Origin: an uncultured Bacteroidales bacterium
GTDB lineage: Bacteria > Bacteroidota > Bacteroidia > Bacteroidales > Muribaculaceae
Assembly (NCBI GenBank): GCA_900554715.1
Contig: USIN01000025.1
Coordinates: 1 to 14,234, forward strand
DNA: 14,234 nt
Direction of reading: 5' to 3'
Positions 1 to 7,173 of the stretch are shown here, piece by piece. The notes below the pieces were generated by a model. The model had not been told where the DNA came from. It did not search any database and worked only from the letters and a program-made list of their open reading frames with translations. A program made the position numbers and the translations under genes. The first letter of the stretch is position 1; each line of letters opens with the position of its first letter.

Positions 1-93
1 CGCGCTGCTGTAGGGCAGTACGGGTGCGGCAGCCATATTGCCGCGCCTGATGCGCTCGGCCGAACTTTTAAAGTTATTCTCATTGAGTCCCAT
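1..93 (-). CDS. 5' end of an unidentified protein, cut by the left edge
   Basis: Thirty-one codons are visible, beginning with ATG at 93 and open to the window edge. The visible protein begins MGLNENNFKSSAERIRRG and then turns into an Ala/Pro-rich stretch. I do not recognise it. The frame stays open upstream of the ATG for about 21 more codons without a better start, so the ATG at 93 is the simplest choice. It lies on the same strand as three small genes to its right, 110 nt beyond the stop of the 75-aa gene, and may be the last visible member of a leftward operon that starts at the promoter near 1081-1112. The true length and function are unknown. Confidence 0.4.
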   Translation of the reverse strand, partial: MGLNENNFKSSAERIRRGNMAAAPVLPYSSA

Positions 94-203
94 AGCAATA
101 GTCAGATTAAAACCGCACTCCCGGACGCCCTCATAGCGGCGGGAGCGCGGCAGGTTTAGTTAATTAGTGTTTTTGAAGCAATAAAAGTTTAATGACGAAA
201 GAG

Positions 204-431
204 TTAATAGTCTGTGTCAATTTTGCCGCCCATAACAGCGACATCCTGACCGAAGCGGCGGTCGTCGACGATATCGGCGCGGTTGACATAAGCGACAGGT
301 TCGCCGTCCTCGGTGTAAGTCTTGATGTTGCCGCGGCTGTTGCCGTCACTATCGATATAGCCCTTCTCGAAATCGTCGCGGTCCTCGGGTTTAGTAAATA
401 CTACACGGTAATCTTCGTTTTTGGTGTTCAT
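204..431 (-). CDS. Small acidic protein (75 aa), paralogue of its upstream neighbour
   Basis: This 75-aa protein starts at ATG 431 and has no signal peptide or membrane segment. It is rich in Asp/Glu, and I do not recognise the family. Its best support is similarity to the next gene (497-748). Both begin with a short beta-like stretch followed by an E.R..F...Y pattern (here EDRDDFEKGY), then a Gly-Asn, and both end with R..QDV..GG.I plus a terminal acidic residue (here RFGQDVAVMGGKI). That shared pattern on the minus strand is why I prefer this frame over the overlapping plus-strand reading. It is probably co-transcribed with the small genes on either side. A plasmid or integrative-element accessory protein is possible but is only inferred. 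Confidence 0.6.
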   Translation of the reverse strand: MNTKNEDYRVVFTKPEDRDDFEKGYIDSDGNSRGNIKTYTEDGEPVAYVNRADIVDDRRFGQDVAVMGGKIDTDY

Positions 432-496
432 AGTTTTAAGTTTTTGAAAGGTTGATAATAGGGTTAATAAATAAAGGTCGGTAATAATCGTGTTTT

Positions 497-748
497 TCAG
501 TCATTGAGCAGGATATGTCCGCCGAAATGCTCGACGTCCTGACGCAGGCGCAGATAATCCTTTATGTGATTACGTTCGAGATAGAGCAGAAACTTTGTGC
601 GGCAGAAAAGATAGCGGTCTTCGACAAGCGAGCCGTCATAATTGGGGTGCGACACCACAAAAAAGTTTCCCGTCCCGCGATAGAGGCTCTTGAACGCCGC
701 CCGCGCCTCCTCGCTGTAAAACAAAATCGTCAGTCTGTTCTCTTTCAT
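497..748 (-). CDS. Small protein (83 aa), paralogue of its downstream neighbour
   Basis: This 83-aa protein starts MKENRLTILFYSEEAR at ATG 748. It has no signal peptide or transmembrane helix and is richer in aromatic residues than its 75-aa neighbour. The N-terminal LTILF-EEAR-AF-LY pattern and the C-terminal RLRQDVEHFGGHI segment line up with the neighbour's YRVVF-EDR-DF-GY and RFGQDVAVMGGKI, so the two look like a tandem duplication that has diverged. The gap to the 75-aa gene is 65 nt. Upstream, 87 nt separate it from the 42-aa gene. The fold looks like a small alpha/beta domain, but that is a guess. No function is assigned. Confidence 0.6.
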   Translation of the reverse strand: MKENRLTILFYSEEARAAFKSLYRGTGNFFVVSHPNYDGSLVEDRYLFCRTKFLLYLERNHIKDYLRLRQDVEHFGGHILLND

Positions 749-835
749 AATCTCAGAATTTTAAAAGGTTTGTTACTTCCTGTTATTTTACGAATCGGCT
801 ATAATTAGCTTATGAAAAATTTTGCCTGACGCAAA

Positions 836-964
836 TCAATCATCTTCTTCGTTTCCTGCTATTACTGCATCAACATACACATCTTCAAACGCATCTTGCG
901 AATCCTGATATTCGGTTTCCTCGTTGATGAATTCCAAAATTTCCTCTTCTGATATCTGTGTCAT
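836..964 (-). CDS. Very small acidic protein (42 aa)
   Basis: ATG at 964 opens a 42-codon frame ending in TGA at 836-838. The product begins MTQISEEEILEFINEETEYQ and ends GNEEDD. About a third of its residues are Asp or Glu, with only one Met besides the start absent and almost no Lys or Arg. Such strongly acidic mini-proteins can bind a basic partner or mimic DNA, but nothing here proves either. It is the first frame downstream of the strong leftward promoter at 1081-1112, leaving a leader of roughly 110 nt, and is followed on the same strand by the two paralogous small genes. The reading frame is clean but short, so coding status is likely rather than certain. Confidence 0.5.
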   Translation of the reverse strand: MTQISEEEILEFINEETEYQDSQDAFEDVYVDAVIAGNEEDD

Positions 965-1045
965 AACAAATAATTTTTTATTGCCCTCTTACAGCTTCAG
1001 GCATTGCTTTTTTGTTTGTAAGCGTTTAAACTATTATTCTTTTAG

Positions 1046-1075
1046 TTTCACTCTCAATAATTTTGTTTATTTTTG
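1046..1075 (+). promoter_or_regulatory. Possible rightward promoter for the 931-aa gene
   Basis: TATTTTTG at 1068-1075 fits the -7 consensus TAnnTTTG on the plus strand. The -33 partner is poor (TTTC at 1046-1049, spacer 18). A second -7-like TAATTTTG at 1058-1065 has no good -33. If real, transcription starts near 1080 and the start region overlaps that of the leftward promoter, so the two directions could interfere. Confidence 0.35.
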
Positions 1076-1080
1076 TATTG

Positions 1081-1112
1081 CAAAATTATAGCCGCGCTCT
1101 AACGTATCCAAA
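1081..1112 (-). promoter_or_regulatory. Leftward Bacteroidetes-type promoter
   Basis: Read on the minus strand, TTTG at 1112-1109 is followed after exactly 20 nt by TAATTTTG at 1088-1081. This matches the known Bacteroides primary sigma factor consensus (-33 TTTG, -7 TAnnTTTG, spacer about 19-21). Transcription would start near 1076 and run leftward into the 42-aa gene and the small paralogues. Confidence 0.7.
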
Positions 1113-1130
1113 TTCTTTACCACCTGTATC

Positions 1131-1152
1131 TGTGCCGACAAAAAAAGGCACA
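1131..1152 (+). other. Short inverted repeat in the leader of the 931-aa gene
   Basis: TGTGCC (1131-1136) and GGCACA (1147-1152) are perfect inverted repeats around a 10-nt loop that contains seven A residues. It lies 25 nt before the ATG at 1178. It could be an operator or a leader hairpin. The stem is only 6 bp, so chance is not excluded. Confidence 0.25.
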
Positions 1153-1177
1153 CATAATATCGATTTTAAGCATTATC

Positions 1178-3973
1178 ATGCCTGACCTGCATCGCATTAT
1201 CCGTGTTCAACGGCATTTTGAAATTGCCGACGCTTTCCTTATGGACGGAGGTGTTCTTGACAAACAGAGATTCAGACAGTTACTCGAAGAACACAATGAT
1301 GATTTCGGCATTACAGATGACACAAAATCGTGGGAAAAAGAAAGCACCCGCATCGCATACATCCATAATGCATGGCGAAAACTGTGCAAGAAGATTAAGG
1401 ACGAAGCGAAAAAGCGAGGGAATATATCCAATATACTTCTTATCGATGAAAACTTCTCCAAAGGGCAGTCCCAAACGATTTCGTATGTCATCAAGGGCTA
1501 CTCTTTGCTATCGCCTAAAACCAAACAATCCAAACGTGAAAAATGGGAGCGCGATCTCGACAGTCGAATCCAGTCTGTTGAACTTTCAGACATCGAATTG
1601 GATAATGATGATTTAGGATTTTCAAAACTGTTTTTTGGCGTTGATTACTCAATTTTCGAACAAAAGAAACCTGTTTTTGCTAATAAATCTTTTGCCTTGG
1701 AATTCGACAGAATTAAGCAGCTCGAAGAGTCTTCCGAGACTAATGCTGTTGAAATTTTCAACCGTTACCAAAAACTTCTCGCAAAAAAAAATATCTCCAA
1801 TTCCAACTTAGCCGCTTGCCTTGCGCAATACGCTAATTTCATCGCTTCTAACTGGAAGATCAATGAAAATTTAAGAGCCACAGCTTCGATTAATGACTGG
1901 GTGAAGGAAATCTGCTCTTCTTTTGAACGCGCCATCCAATTGACTGAAAATGACCCGCTTTTACTTAAAGAAAATACTCAGTACCGTTTACGTTACATCA
2001 ACTATCTGTCGTTCAGAACCAACGACGGCAACAACAAATCATTGATTCAAGCCGACAAAGTCTCAGCCAACCTCCCGTCACTCCTAAACGATTTATTTAA
2101 AGCAGATTGCCTGCTTATCCTTGGTGAGTATTATTTCAATAGGAAAAGCTTTAATTTATCATTAGAAAAGATAAATCAGGCCAAAGACATTCTCTTTGAT
2201 TTATCTGCTAAAGGTCACGATGTCTCTGTTAAACGTTTTGAGATTCATATTCTGCGGCTCAAAATCACACTCACTGAGTCATCCGGCATGAATGATTCAG
2301 AAGAATTTGTGACTGCTCTTGATTCAACCATGCTCCTTACTTCCGCTGATTTAAAAAAGCATATCGATGACATTAATTTTCTCTATCTCAATTATGCGAA
2401 AGTTTTGCGTCAGCATGGCGAAACAGACCAAACCTGCTCTATTGTGAAACAGCACCTAAAATTATTGATGTCATTATATCTCGACGACACCTCATCAAAA
2501 GAACAGCACAAGATATTATACCGTCTGATTGACTGGTCGAGAGAGCTTCATTTCAATAATACGTTAAAAGAAAACTTCGACGAATACAAAAACATCTTGT
2601 ATGACGTAAAAAAGCATATCCCTGGTCCATACCTTGATGATTTGATTTTAGAGCTCGACCTTCTTCAGTCAGTATGGAACATTCGCGAAATCAATAGAGA
2701 GCTGTCATACAACGAACATATCATTCTGGCAGATAATCTTTGTCAGATTGCAAAAAATCCTATAATGGATGAATCCCGTCTCATCCCCACCGTAAAAAGT
2801 TTTTATGATGAAGCTTTATCCATGTATAAAAAATATTCTGACAAGGAAATAAGATGCCTTATTAGTTTTATTGAGACTAAATTGCTGTTACTCGAATTCC
2901 TGTCCCTGCATAAATTATACAGCATGACAGCGATTGAAAATCAATATAGCGACCTAATCACTTTGATTGAATCCTCAGGCGATGCACCTTATCTCAAACT
3001 TATGCTTCTTAAGTCTGTAAATAGCGGCATCCGCTCTTTGAATTCTTTAAATGAAAATGGTGGCCAATGCGTTAACCCATTTATAGACAAAGCGTTCGGA
3101 CTCCATAATAATATCATCCTTGATGACTCGGCCAGTGAATCGGATGACGATAAAGCCATTGACATTTTATTATTCTCCGGCAAAACATATAAAAAGACCA
3201 ATGCCGACTATGATTTCTACTACAACCGCGTGATTTTAAACCACTCTGATTCAGACAGCTTTGCATATTACAATTATTGCTGTTCGAATGAAATTCTTGA
3301 TACATATAAATTTACAGTCGATTTTTACAAGAAAGAAAATTACAGTCTCCATCTGACTGACGATCAGCTCCTACAAAAATTAAGCCTGCTGCTTGATAAA
3401 TTTCTAAATGACGATATTTTTTACAAATATGATGAAGATGCATTAACCTTGATTCAATACTGCATTACGGCTCTCCCCGATGAAGTTTCGCAAATTAAAA
3501 AAAGGAGACATGCGCGGCGTATAATGTTATCTGGTAATGTGCCGCAGTATTATCTTAATTATTTGCCTCAAAATCCTATTCAGGAAAAAATCGAGTGGAT
3601 TCAATATTATCTTAACGAATCACATATCGAATATAGAAAAGGTGCTATCTTATATTTGGAGGAATTAGCTTCAATTTATCATGAATTAGAATTACCTCGA
3701 AAAGAAAAACAAACGCTTTTAAAAATACTTAATATCGCCAAAGAATTAAAGAATAATGATATCAAATACAACCGCTTATTTGAAATTCAAGCTATCGAAT
3801 CACTATACTATTTGTATTTAAATAGTCGTCGATATAAAGTCGCATTGAAATATCTCAACTCGTTGATTTCCCGATACGAAGAACTAAGGGAAAGCGACAG
3901 TTCATACCATAATTTGGTCAAAAAATTTATGCTTGAAAAATTAGACCTTGAAGACAAATTATATCAGACATAA
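1178..3973 (+). CDS. Large cytoplasmic helical-repeat (TPR-like) protein, 931 aa, unknown role
   Basis: I do not recognise a named family. The protein begins MPDLHRIIRVQRHFEIADAF and has no signal peptide or transmembrane helix. Residues 1-150 form a charged, mostly helical N-terminal region, with KSWEKESTRIAYIHNAWRKL as a clear amphipathic stretch. From about 180 to the end it is nearly all alpha-helix with TPR-like helix pairs. The clearest are around residues 308-340 (LGEYYFNRKSFNLSLEKINQ) and 837-905, where LLKILNIAKEL is followed by YLYLNSRRYKVALKYLN. No nucleotide-binding, nuclease or protease motif is visible. The gene is AT-rich with relaxed codon use, quite unlike the GC-rich porV-ispF pair downstream, which suggests horizontal acquisition. 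It stands alone on its strand, divergent from the small acidic genes. A scaffold, sensor or regulator role built on protein binding is the most one can infer. Confidence 0.85.
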   Translation: MPDLHRIIRVQRHFEIADAFLMDGGVLDKQRFRQLLEEHNDDFGITDDTKSWEKESTRIAYIHNAWRKLCKKIKDEAKKRGNISNILLIDENFSKGQSQTISYVIKGYSLLSPKTKQSKREKWERDLDSRIQSVELSDIELDNDDLGFSKLFFGVDYSIFEQKKPVFANKSFALEFDRIKQLEESSETNAVEIFNRYQKLLAKKNISNSNLAACLAQYANFIASNWKINENLRATASINDWVKEICSSFERAIQLTENDPLLLKENTQYRLRYINYLSFRTNDGNNKSLIQADKVSANLPSLLNDLFKADCLLILGEYYFNRKSFNLSLEKINQAKDILFDLSAKGHDVSVKRFEIHILRLKITLTESSGMNDSEEFVTALDSTMLLTSADLKKHIDDINFLYLNYAKVLRQHGETDQTCSIVKQHLKLLMSLYLDDTSSKEQHKILYRLIDWSRELHFNNTLKENFDEYKNILYDVKKHIPGPYLDDLILELDLLQSVWNIREINRELSYNEHIILADNLCQIAKNPIMDESRLIPTVKSFYDEALSMYKKYSDKEIRCLISFIETKLLLLEFLSLHKLYSMTAIENQYSDLITLIESSGDAPYLKLMLLKSVNSGIRSLNSLNENGGQCVNPFIDKAFGLHNNIILDDSASESDDDKAIDILLFSGKTYKKTNADYDFYYNRVILNHSDSDSFAYYNYCCSNEILDTYKFTVDFYKKENYSLHLTDDQLLQKLSLLLDKFLNDDIFYKYDEDALTLIQYCITALPDEVSQIKKRRHARRIMLSGNVPQYYLNYLPQNPIQEKIEWIQYYLNESHIEYRKGAILYLEELASIYHELELPRKEKQTLLKILNIAKELKNNDIKYNRLFEIQAIESLYYLYLNSRRYKVALKYLNSLISRYEELRESDSSYHNLVKKFMLEKLDLEDKLYQT

Positions 3974-4026
3974 TTTTCTTTTGCCCTTCTGCCCTTTCTA
4001 TCTAAAAAACCTTCTGTTCTTATGAC

Positions 4027-4124
4027 CTATCATACTACAGCTTTCTATGCGCTTGGATGTCAGCTATTTGGAGATTGATGTAGTATAATGTTGAGTTGCC
4101 GTCCTGACGGCATAGGGACTTCTG
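4027..4124 (+). repeat. 98-bp exact dispersed repeat, copy 1
   Basis: These 98 bases are identical, and in the same orientation, to 7846-7943. Inside are two possible structures: ATACTACA (4032-4039) pairing with TGTAGTAT (4079-4086), and a tight hairpin GCCGTC-CT-GACGGC (4098-4111). The unit is bracketed by a 13-bp exact direct repeat, TTCTGTTCTTATG, at 4012-4024 and 4120-4132. No reading frame of note lies in it. It sits in the 326-nt gap between the 931-aa gene and porV. Confidence 0.85.
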
Positions 4125-4137
4125 TTCTTATGTTCAT

Positions 4138-4217
4138 AATTGTGCATTGTGAATTGTGCATTGTGCATTGATTAAATTGTGCATTGTGAATTGTGCATTG
4201 ATTAAATTGTGCATTGT
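4138..4217 (+). repeat. TTGTGCATTG/TTGTGAATTG repeat string
   Basis: About 80 nt are built from the short words TTGTGCA, TTGTGAA and TTGATTAAA, with a larger near-tandem unit of about 30 nt seen twice. The same vocabulary recurs at 6138-6187, 7964-8063 and (reverse orientation) 12227-12243. It lies in the gap just before porV. The remaining 80 nt before the porV ATG show no convincing promoter. Confidence 0.8.
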
Positions 4218-4299
4218 TTTTTACCCTCAAACGCAATAAACACCCCGATTGTCAGTTATATCTGTTAGACATTATTAGATTTCAACCAATCACTGACAG

Positions 4300-5508
4300 A
4301 TGAAAATATCAAGATATGCTATCGCCGTAGTGGCCTTCGCCATAGCTCTCACCGCCTCGGCGGCCGACAACGGCAAAAACGAATTCAACCCCATCACCAC
4401 CGGCGTCACCTCGCTCGGCATCGCCCCCGACGCCCGCGGAGCATCGATGGGCGACCTCGGCGCCGCGACAGATCCCGACGCAAACTCACAGTTCTGGAAC
4501 CCCTCGAAATACGCCTTCGCCTACAGCAACGCAGCCGTATCGCTCAGCTACACCCCATGGCTCCGCAAACTCGTCAACGACATCTTCCTCGCCAACCTCG
4601 CCGGTTACTGGAAGATAGGCTCAGGCGACAACCAGGCCCTCAGCGCATCACTCCGCTACTTCTCGCTCGGCGAAGTCAACACCGGCAACGAAGCAGAAGG
4701 CTCTGTCGGACAGAGCCTAAACCCCTACGAGATGTCGGTCGACATCGGCTACTCGCGCAAACTATCCGAGAAATTCTCAATGGGCGTCGTCTTCCGTTAC
4801 ATCTACTCAGACCTCGGCTTCTCAGACTCATACGCCGGCGACCAGAGCACCGGCGCCTCAGCCTTCTCGGCCGACATCGCAGGCTACTACACCACCTATC
4901 CCATGATCGGCCGCAACGAATGCCAGTTCTCATGGGGCTGGAACATCTCTAACATCGGTACGAAAGTGTCATATAACAACGGCGAAGACCCCGCCTTCCT
5001 CCCCACCAACCTCCGTCTCGGCACCTCGTTCACCTTCCCCCTCGCCGACTACCACAACCTCGCTATCAACCTCGACGCCAATAAACTGCTCGTTCCCACC
5101 CGCCCCCGCGAAAGCGACTATGACACAGACACCACCGAAGGCCAGCAGAAATACATCGACGCCCTCGAAAACTGGGAAAACATGTCGCCCTTCACCGGCA
5201 TCTTCAAATCATTCAGCGACGCCCCCGGCGGCTTCAAGGAAGAACTCCGCGAGATAACATGGTCAATCGGCGCCGAATACAGCTACAACAACCAGTTTTT
5301 CGCCCGCATGGGTTACTTCTATGAAAACGAGTTCAAGGGCAACCGCCAGTACTTCGGCTTCGGCGCAGGCTTCTCGCTCAACGTCGTCCGCCTCGACGCC
5401 TCATACATGCTCGCGACAGCCCAGACCTCGCCCCTCGACCAGACCCTCCGCTTCACCCTCACCTTCGACATGGACGGTCTCAAAGACATCTTCGGCAAAC
5501 GCAAATAA
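4300..5508 (+). CDS. porV: PorV, type IX secretion outer-membrane protein
   Basis: PorV (LptO) is a 14-stranded-type beta-barrel of the FadL/OmpP1 class. In the type IX secretion system it carries cargo proteins from the translocon to the PorU sortase at the outer-membrane surface. The 402-aa length is close to that of known PorV proteins. A signal peptide (about residues 1-21, ending TASA) is followed by the family's typical N-terminal segment, GVTSLGIAPDARGASMGDLG, then ATDPDANSQFWNPSKYAF. The rest alternates amphipathic beta strands rich in Tyr, Phe, Ser and Gly. Near the end come a YFGFGAGFSL strand and a C-terminal strand ending in a basic tail. Unlike many relatives it has no porU next to it here. 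ispF follows after 11 nt, so the two are probably co-transcribed. Confident from the combination of N-terminal motif, length and barrel pattern. Confidence 0.9.
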   Translation: MKISRYAIAVVAFAIALTASAADNGKNEFNPITTGVTSLGIAPDARGASMGDLGAATDPDANSQFWNPSKYAFAYSNAAVSLSYTPWLRKLVNDIFLANLAGYWKIGSGDNQALSASLRYFSLGEVNTGNEAEGSVGQSLNPYEMSVDIGYSRKLSEKFSMGVVFRYIYSDLGFSDSYAGDQSTGASAFSADIAGYYTTYPMIGRNECQFSWGWNISNIGTKVSYNNGEDPAFLPTNLRLGTSFTFPLADYHNLAINLDANKLLVPTRPRESDYDTDTTEGQQKYIDALENWENMSPFTGIFKSFSDAPGGFKEELREITWSIGAEYSYNNQFFARMGYFYENEFKGNRQYFGFGAGFSLNVVRLDASYMLATAQTSPLDQTLRFTLTFDMDGLKDIFGKRK

Positions 5509-5519
5509 CAGACCGCACT

Positions 5520-5996
5520 ATGGATATACGAGTAGGCACAGGCTTTGACGTCCACCGTTTCGCCGACGGCCGCCGCTGCATCATCTGCGGCGTCGACATC
5601 CCACACACACAGGGCCTTCTCGGCCACAGCGACGCCGACGTAGCCCTCCATGCCCTCAGCGACGCACTCCTCGGCGCCGCCGCCCTCCGCGACATCGGCT
5701 ACCACTTTCCCGACACCGACGAGCGCTGGCGCGGAGCCGACTCACGCGCACTCCTCCGCCGCGTCGTCGAAATCATTGCCGGGGCAGGCTATCGGCCCTC
5801 CAACATCGACCTCACCATCATCGCCCAGCGGCCCAAGATGTTACCCTATATCGAGCAGATGCGCGCCAACATCGCCGCCGACCTCGGCCTCGACATCAGC
5901 CGCGTCTCCGTCAAAGCCACCACCACCGAACGCCTCGGCTTCACCGGCCGCGAAGAAGGCATCGCCGCCCAGGCCGTCGCCCTCATCACCGGCTAA
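5520..5996 (+). CDS. ispF: 2-C-methyl-D-erythritol 2,4-cyclodiphosphate synthase
   Basis: IspF converts CDP-methylerythritol 2-phosphate to the cyclic diphosphate MEcPP with release of CMP, the fifth step of the non-mevalonate isoprenoid pathway in the cytosol, acting as a homotrimer. The 158-aa length is standard. Visible landmarks are GTGFDVHRF near the start (zinc ligands D10 and H12), GHSDADVALHALSDALLGA (third ligand H44), DIGYHFPDTD, IIAQRPKMLPYIEQMR and the trimer/CMP-binding KATTTERLGFTGREEG. The ATG at 5520 follows porV by 11 nt, implying one transcript. GC-rich codon use matches porV. Downstream is a strong hairpin at 6039-6069 that would separate it from the convergent phosphatase gene. 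Confidence 0.97.
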   Translation: MDIRVGTGFDVHRFADGRRCIICGVDIPHTQGLLGHSDADVALHALSDALLGAAALRDIGYHFPDTDERWRGADSRALLRRVVEIIAGAGYRPSNIDLTIIAQRPKMLPYIEQMRANIAADLGLDISRVSVKATTTERLGFTGREEGIAAQAVALITG

Positions 5997-6038
5997 CCCC
6001 CGCAACGCCGCATTAAGAACACAAGAACATAAGCACAT

Positions 6039-6069
6039 AAGGACATAAGAATCATTATTTTATGTCCTT
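6039..6069. terminator. Hairpin between convergent ispF and phosphatase genes
   Basis: A perfect 10-bp stem, AAGGACATAA (6039-6048) with TTATGTCCTT (6060-6069), encloses an 11-nt loop. It sits between two genes that converge and is made from the TATGTCCTT-type intergenic repeat vocabulary present in both orientations. A two-way terminator is the natural reading. There is no clean T-run directly after the stem on the plus strand, so it is not a classic one. Confidence 0.5.
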
Positions 6070-6137
6070 CTTGTCTTTATGTCAAAAAAAATAACCTTCT
6101 GTCCTTTTGTCTTCTGTTCTTTACGTCCTCCCCACCC

Positions 6138-6187
6138 GATTGTGCATTGTGCATTATGAATTGTGCATTAAAAAAGGTTGTGCATTA
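6138..6187 (+). repeat. TTGTGCATTG repeat string overlapping the phosphatase 3' end
   Basis: ATTGTGCATTGTGCATTATG, then ATTGTGCATT, then TTGTGCATT form a short string of the same words as at 4138-4217. The phosphatase stop codon (6168-6170) lies inside it, so the last codons of that gene are made of repeat sequence. Confidence 0.7.
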
Positions 6188-6992
6188 AGTAAAGCGCCAC
6201 CGCATCCTCCGTGTTGCGGCCTATGACCTCGTCGGCCGCCGCCTTCACCTCAGGCATCGCATTTCCCACAGCAACAGCAACATCAGCCACGTCGAACATC
6301 GGCAGATCATTCAGATTATCCCCGAACACCACTAAGCGGTCAGCCCCCAAGCTCTCTTTCAGCCTCAATGCCGCCGACGCCTTCGACACATCGCGTGCCA
6401 TCACCTCCAGGTTGCCGATACCCTCATTGAAGATGTCAGGATAGCACGACACCGTCGCGTCAGTCACCCTCCGCAGCTGCTCAGCCGCCCGCGTTATGCG
6501 CTCCATATCGTCCATCGCATAATATAACATCGCCGGACGGTCTGTCGGTGCCGGCGTCATAAGAGCGAAATTCTTCAGCGGCAGATTGCGCCGTTCATCG
6601 ACAAAACGCTCCTCCACGCGGCTCAGCTTCAGCGCCTGGTGATACACCCGCATATGCGACTCACCCTCCTGGATATAGACAAACGGATTCAGACCGTTCG
6701 CACCCATCGTCTCGTCGATGGCGCGGCGTTCCTCGGCCGTCAGGTGAGCCACACTGATAAAACGGTTCTCCGTCCGCGACCACAGCGCCGAGCCCGTCAT
6801 GACTATTGCCGGGGGCGTTGTCAATGTCTGACCTAACAGCGGCACCACCGTCGCCGGCGTACGGGCCGTCGCCACCGTTATCAGCGCACCCTGCCGGGTC
6901 AGTTCCGAGATAATCTCTGCCGACCGTTCACTCACACGGCTGTCGCCGTCAAGCAGCGTCCCGTCCATATCAGTCACATATAAAGTCTTCAT
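6168..6992 (-). CDS. HAD-superfamily (Cof/YbhA-type) phosphatase, 274 aa
   Basis: This is a cytoplasmic Mg-dependent phosphohydrolase of the Cof-type HAD-IIB subfamily, which act on small sugar or cofactor phosphates. The exact substrate cannot be told. All four HAD motifs are visible: DMDGTLL (nucleophile D8, acid/base D10), a Thr-rich motif II in ITVATAR near residue 40, the motif III Lys in DVSKASAAL (K204), and motif IV GDNLNDLPMF (residues 224-233). The cap domain lies between about 80 and 190. I start at ATG 6992 (MKTLYVTDMDGT). The in-frame TTG at 6998 only adds two residues and would push the core away from the N-terminus. The C-terminus is odd: its last six codons (LMHNLF) and its stop lie in the intergenic TTGTGCATT-type repeat, so the native end may have been replaced. 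Confidence 0.9.
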   Translation of the reverse strand: MKTLYVTDMDGTLLDGDSRVSERSAEIISELTRQGALITVATARTPATVVPLLGQTLTTPPAIVMTGSALWSRTENRFISVAHLTAEERRAIDETMGANGLNPFVYIQEGESHMRVYHQALKLSRVEERFVDERRNLPLKNFALMTPAPTDRPAMLYYAMDDMERITRAAEQLRRVTDATVSCYPDIFNEGIGNLEVMARDVSKASAALRLKESLGADRLVVFGDNLNDLPMFDVADVAVAVGNAMPEVKAAADEVIGRNTEDAVALYLMHNLF

Positions 6993-7014
6993 AAACAACT
7001 ACATAAAACTAAAA

Positions 7015-7072
7015 ACATAAAGGCAAAAGACCACAAGAACATAAGTAAAAAATATTTTTTTGCCCTTTATGT
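7015..7072. terminator. Long imperfect hairpin upstream of the phosphatase gene
   Basis: ACATAAAGGCAAAA (7015-7028) pairs, with one bulged C, with TTTTTGCCCTTTATGT (7057-7072). The loop is about 28 nt. It falls between the end of the broken ORF6N gene (7174) and the phosphatase start (6992), where a terminator for the former would be expected. Like 6039-6069 it is made of the CTTTATGTC repeat words facing each other. Confidence 0.4.
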
Positions 7073-7128
7073 CTTTCTGTCAAAAATAATCTTCCGTTCT
7101 TCTGCCCTTTTGTTCTTTTGTTCAAGAT
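7066..7128 (+). repeat. Uninterrupted copy of the CTTTTGTTC-type intergenic string
   Basis: Bases 7066-7093 equal 7813-7840 and bases 7101-7128 equal 7940-7967, with two mismatches between (CC for TT at 7094-7095). The right-hand locus carries 92 extra bases (7848-7939) at the junction after GTTCT. This is therefore an 'empty' version of the site occupied by the 98-bp repeat copy 2. Confidence 0.85.
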
Positions 7129-7173
7129 CAATAATATATTTTCTTATCTTCTACGAGCTTATTACTTAATTTA

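Noticed and set aside
192..455. An 87-codon plus-strand frame opposite the 75-aa gene
   Set aside because: The minus-strand frame is supported by its resemblance to the neighbouring 83-aa product. The plus frame has no such support.
4138..4217. A CRISPR array
   Set aside because: The repeat words are 7-10 nt and directly joined, with no constant repeat of 23 nt or more, no spacers and no cas genes nearby.
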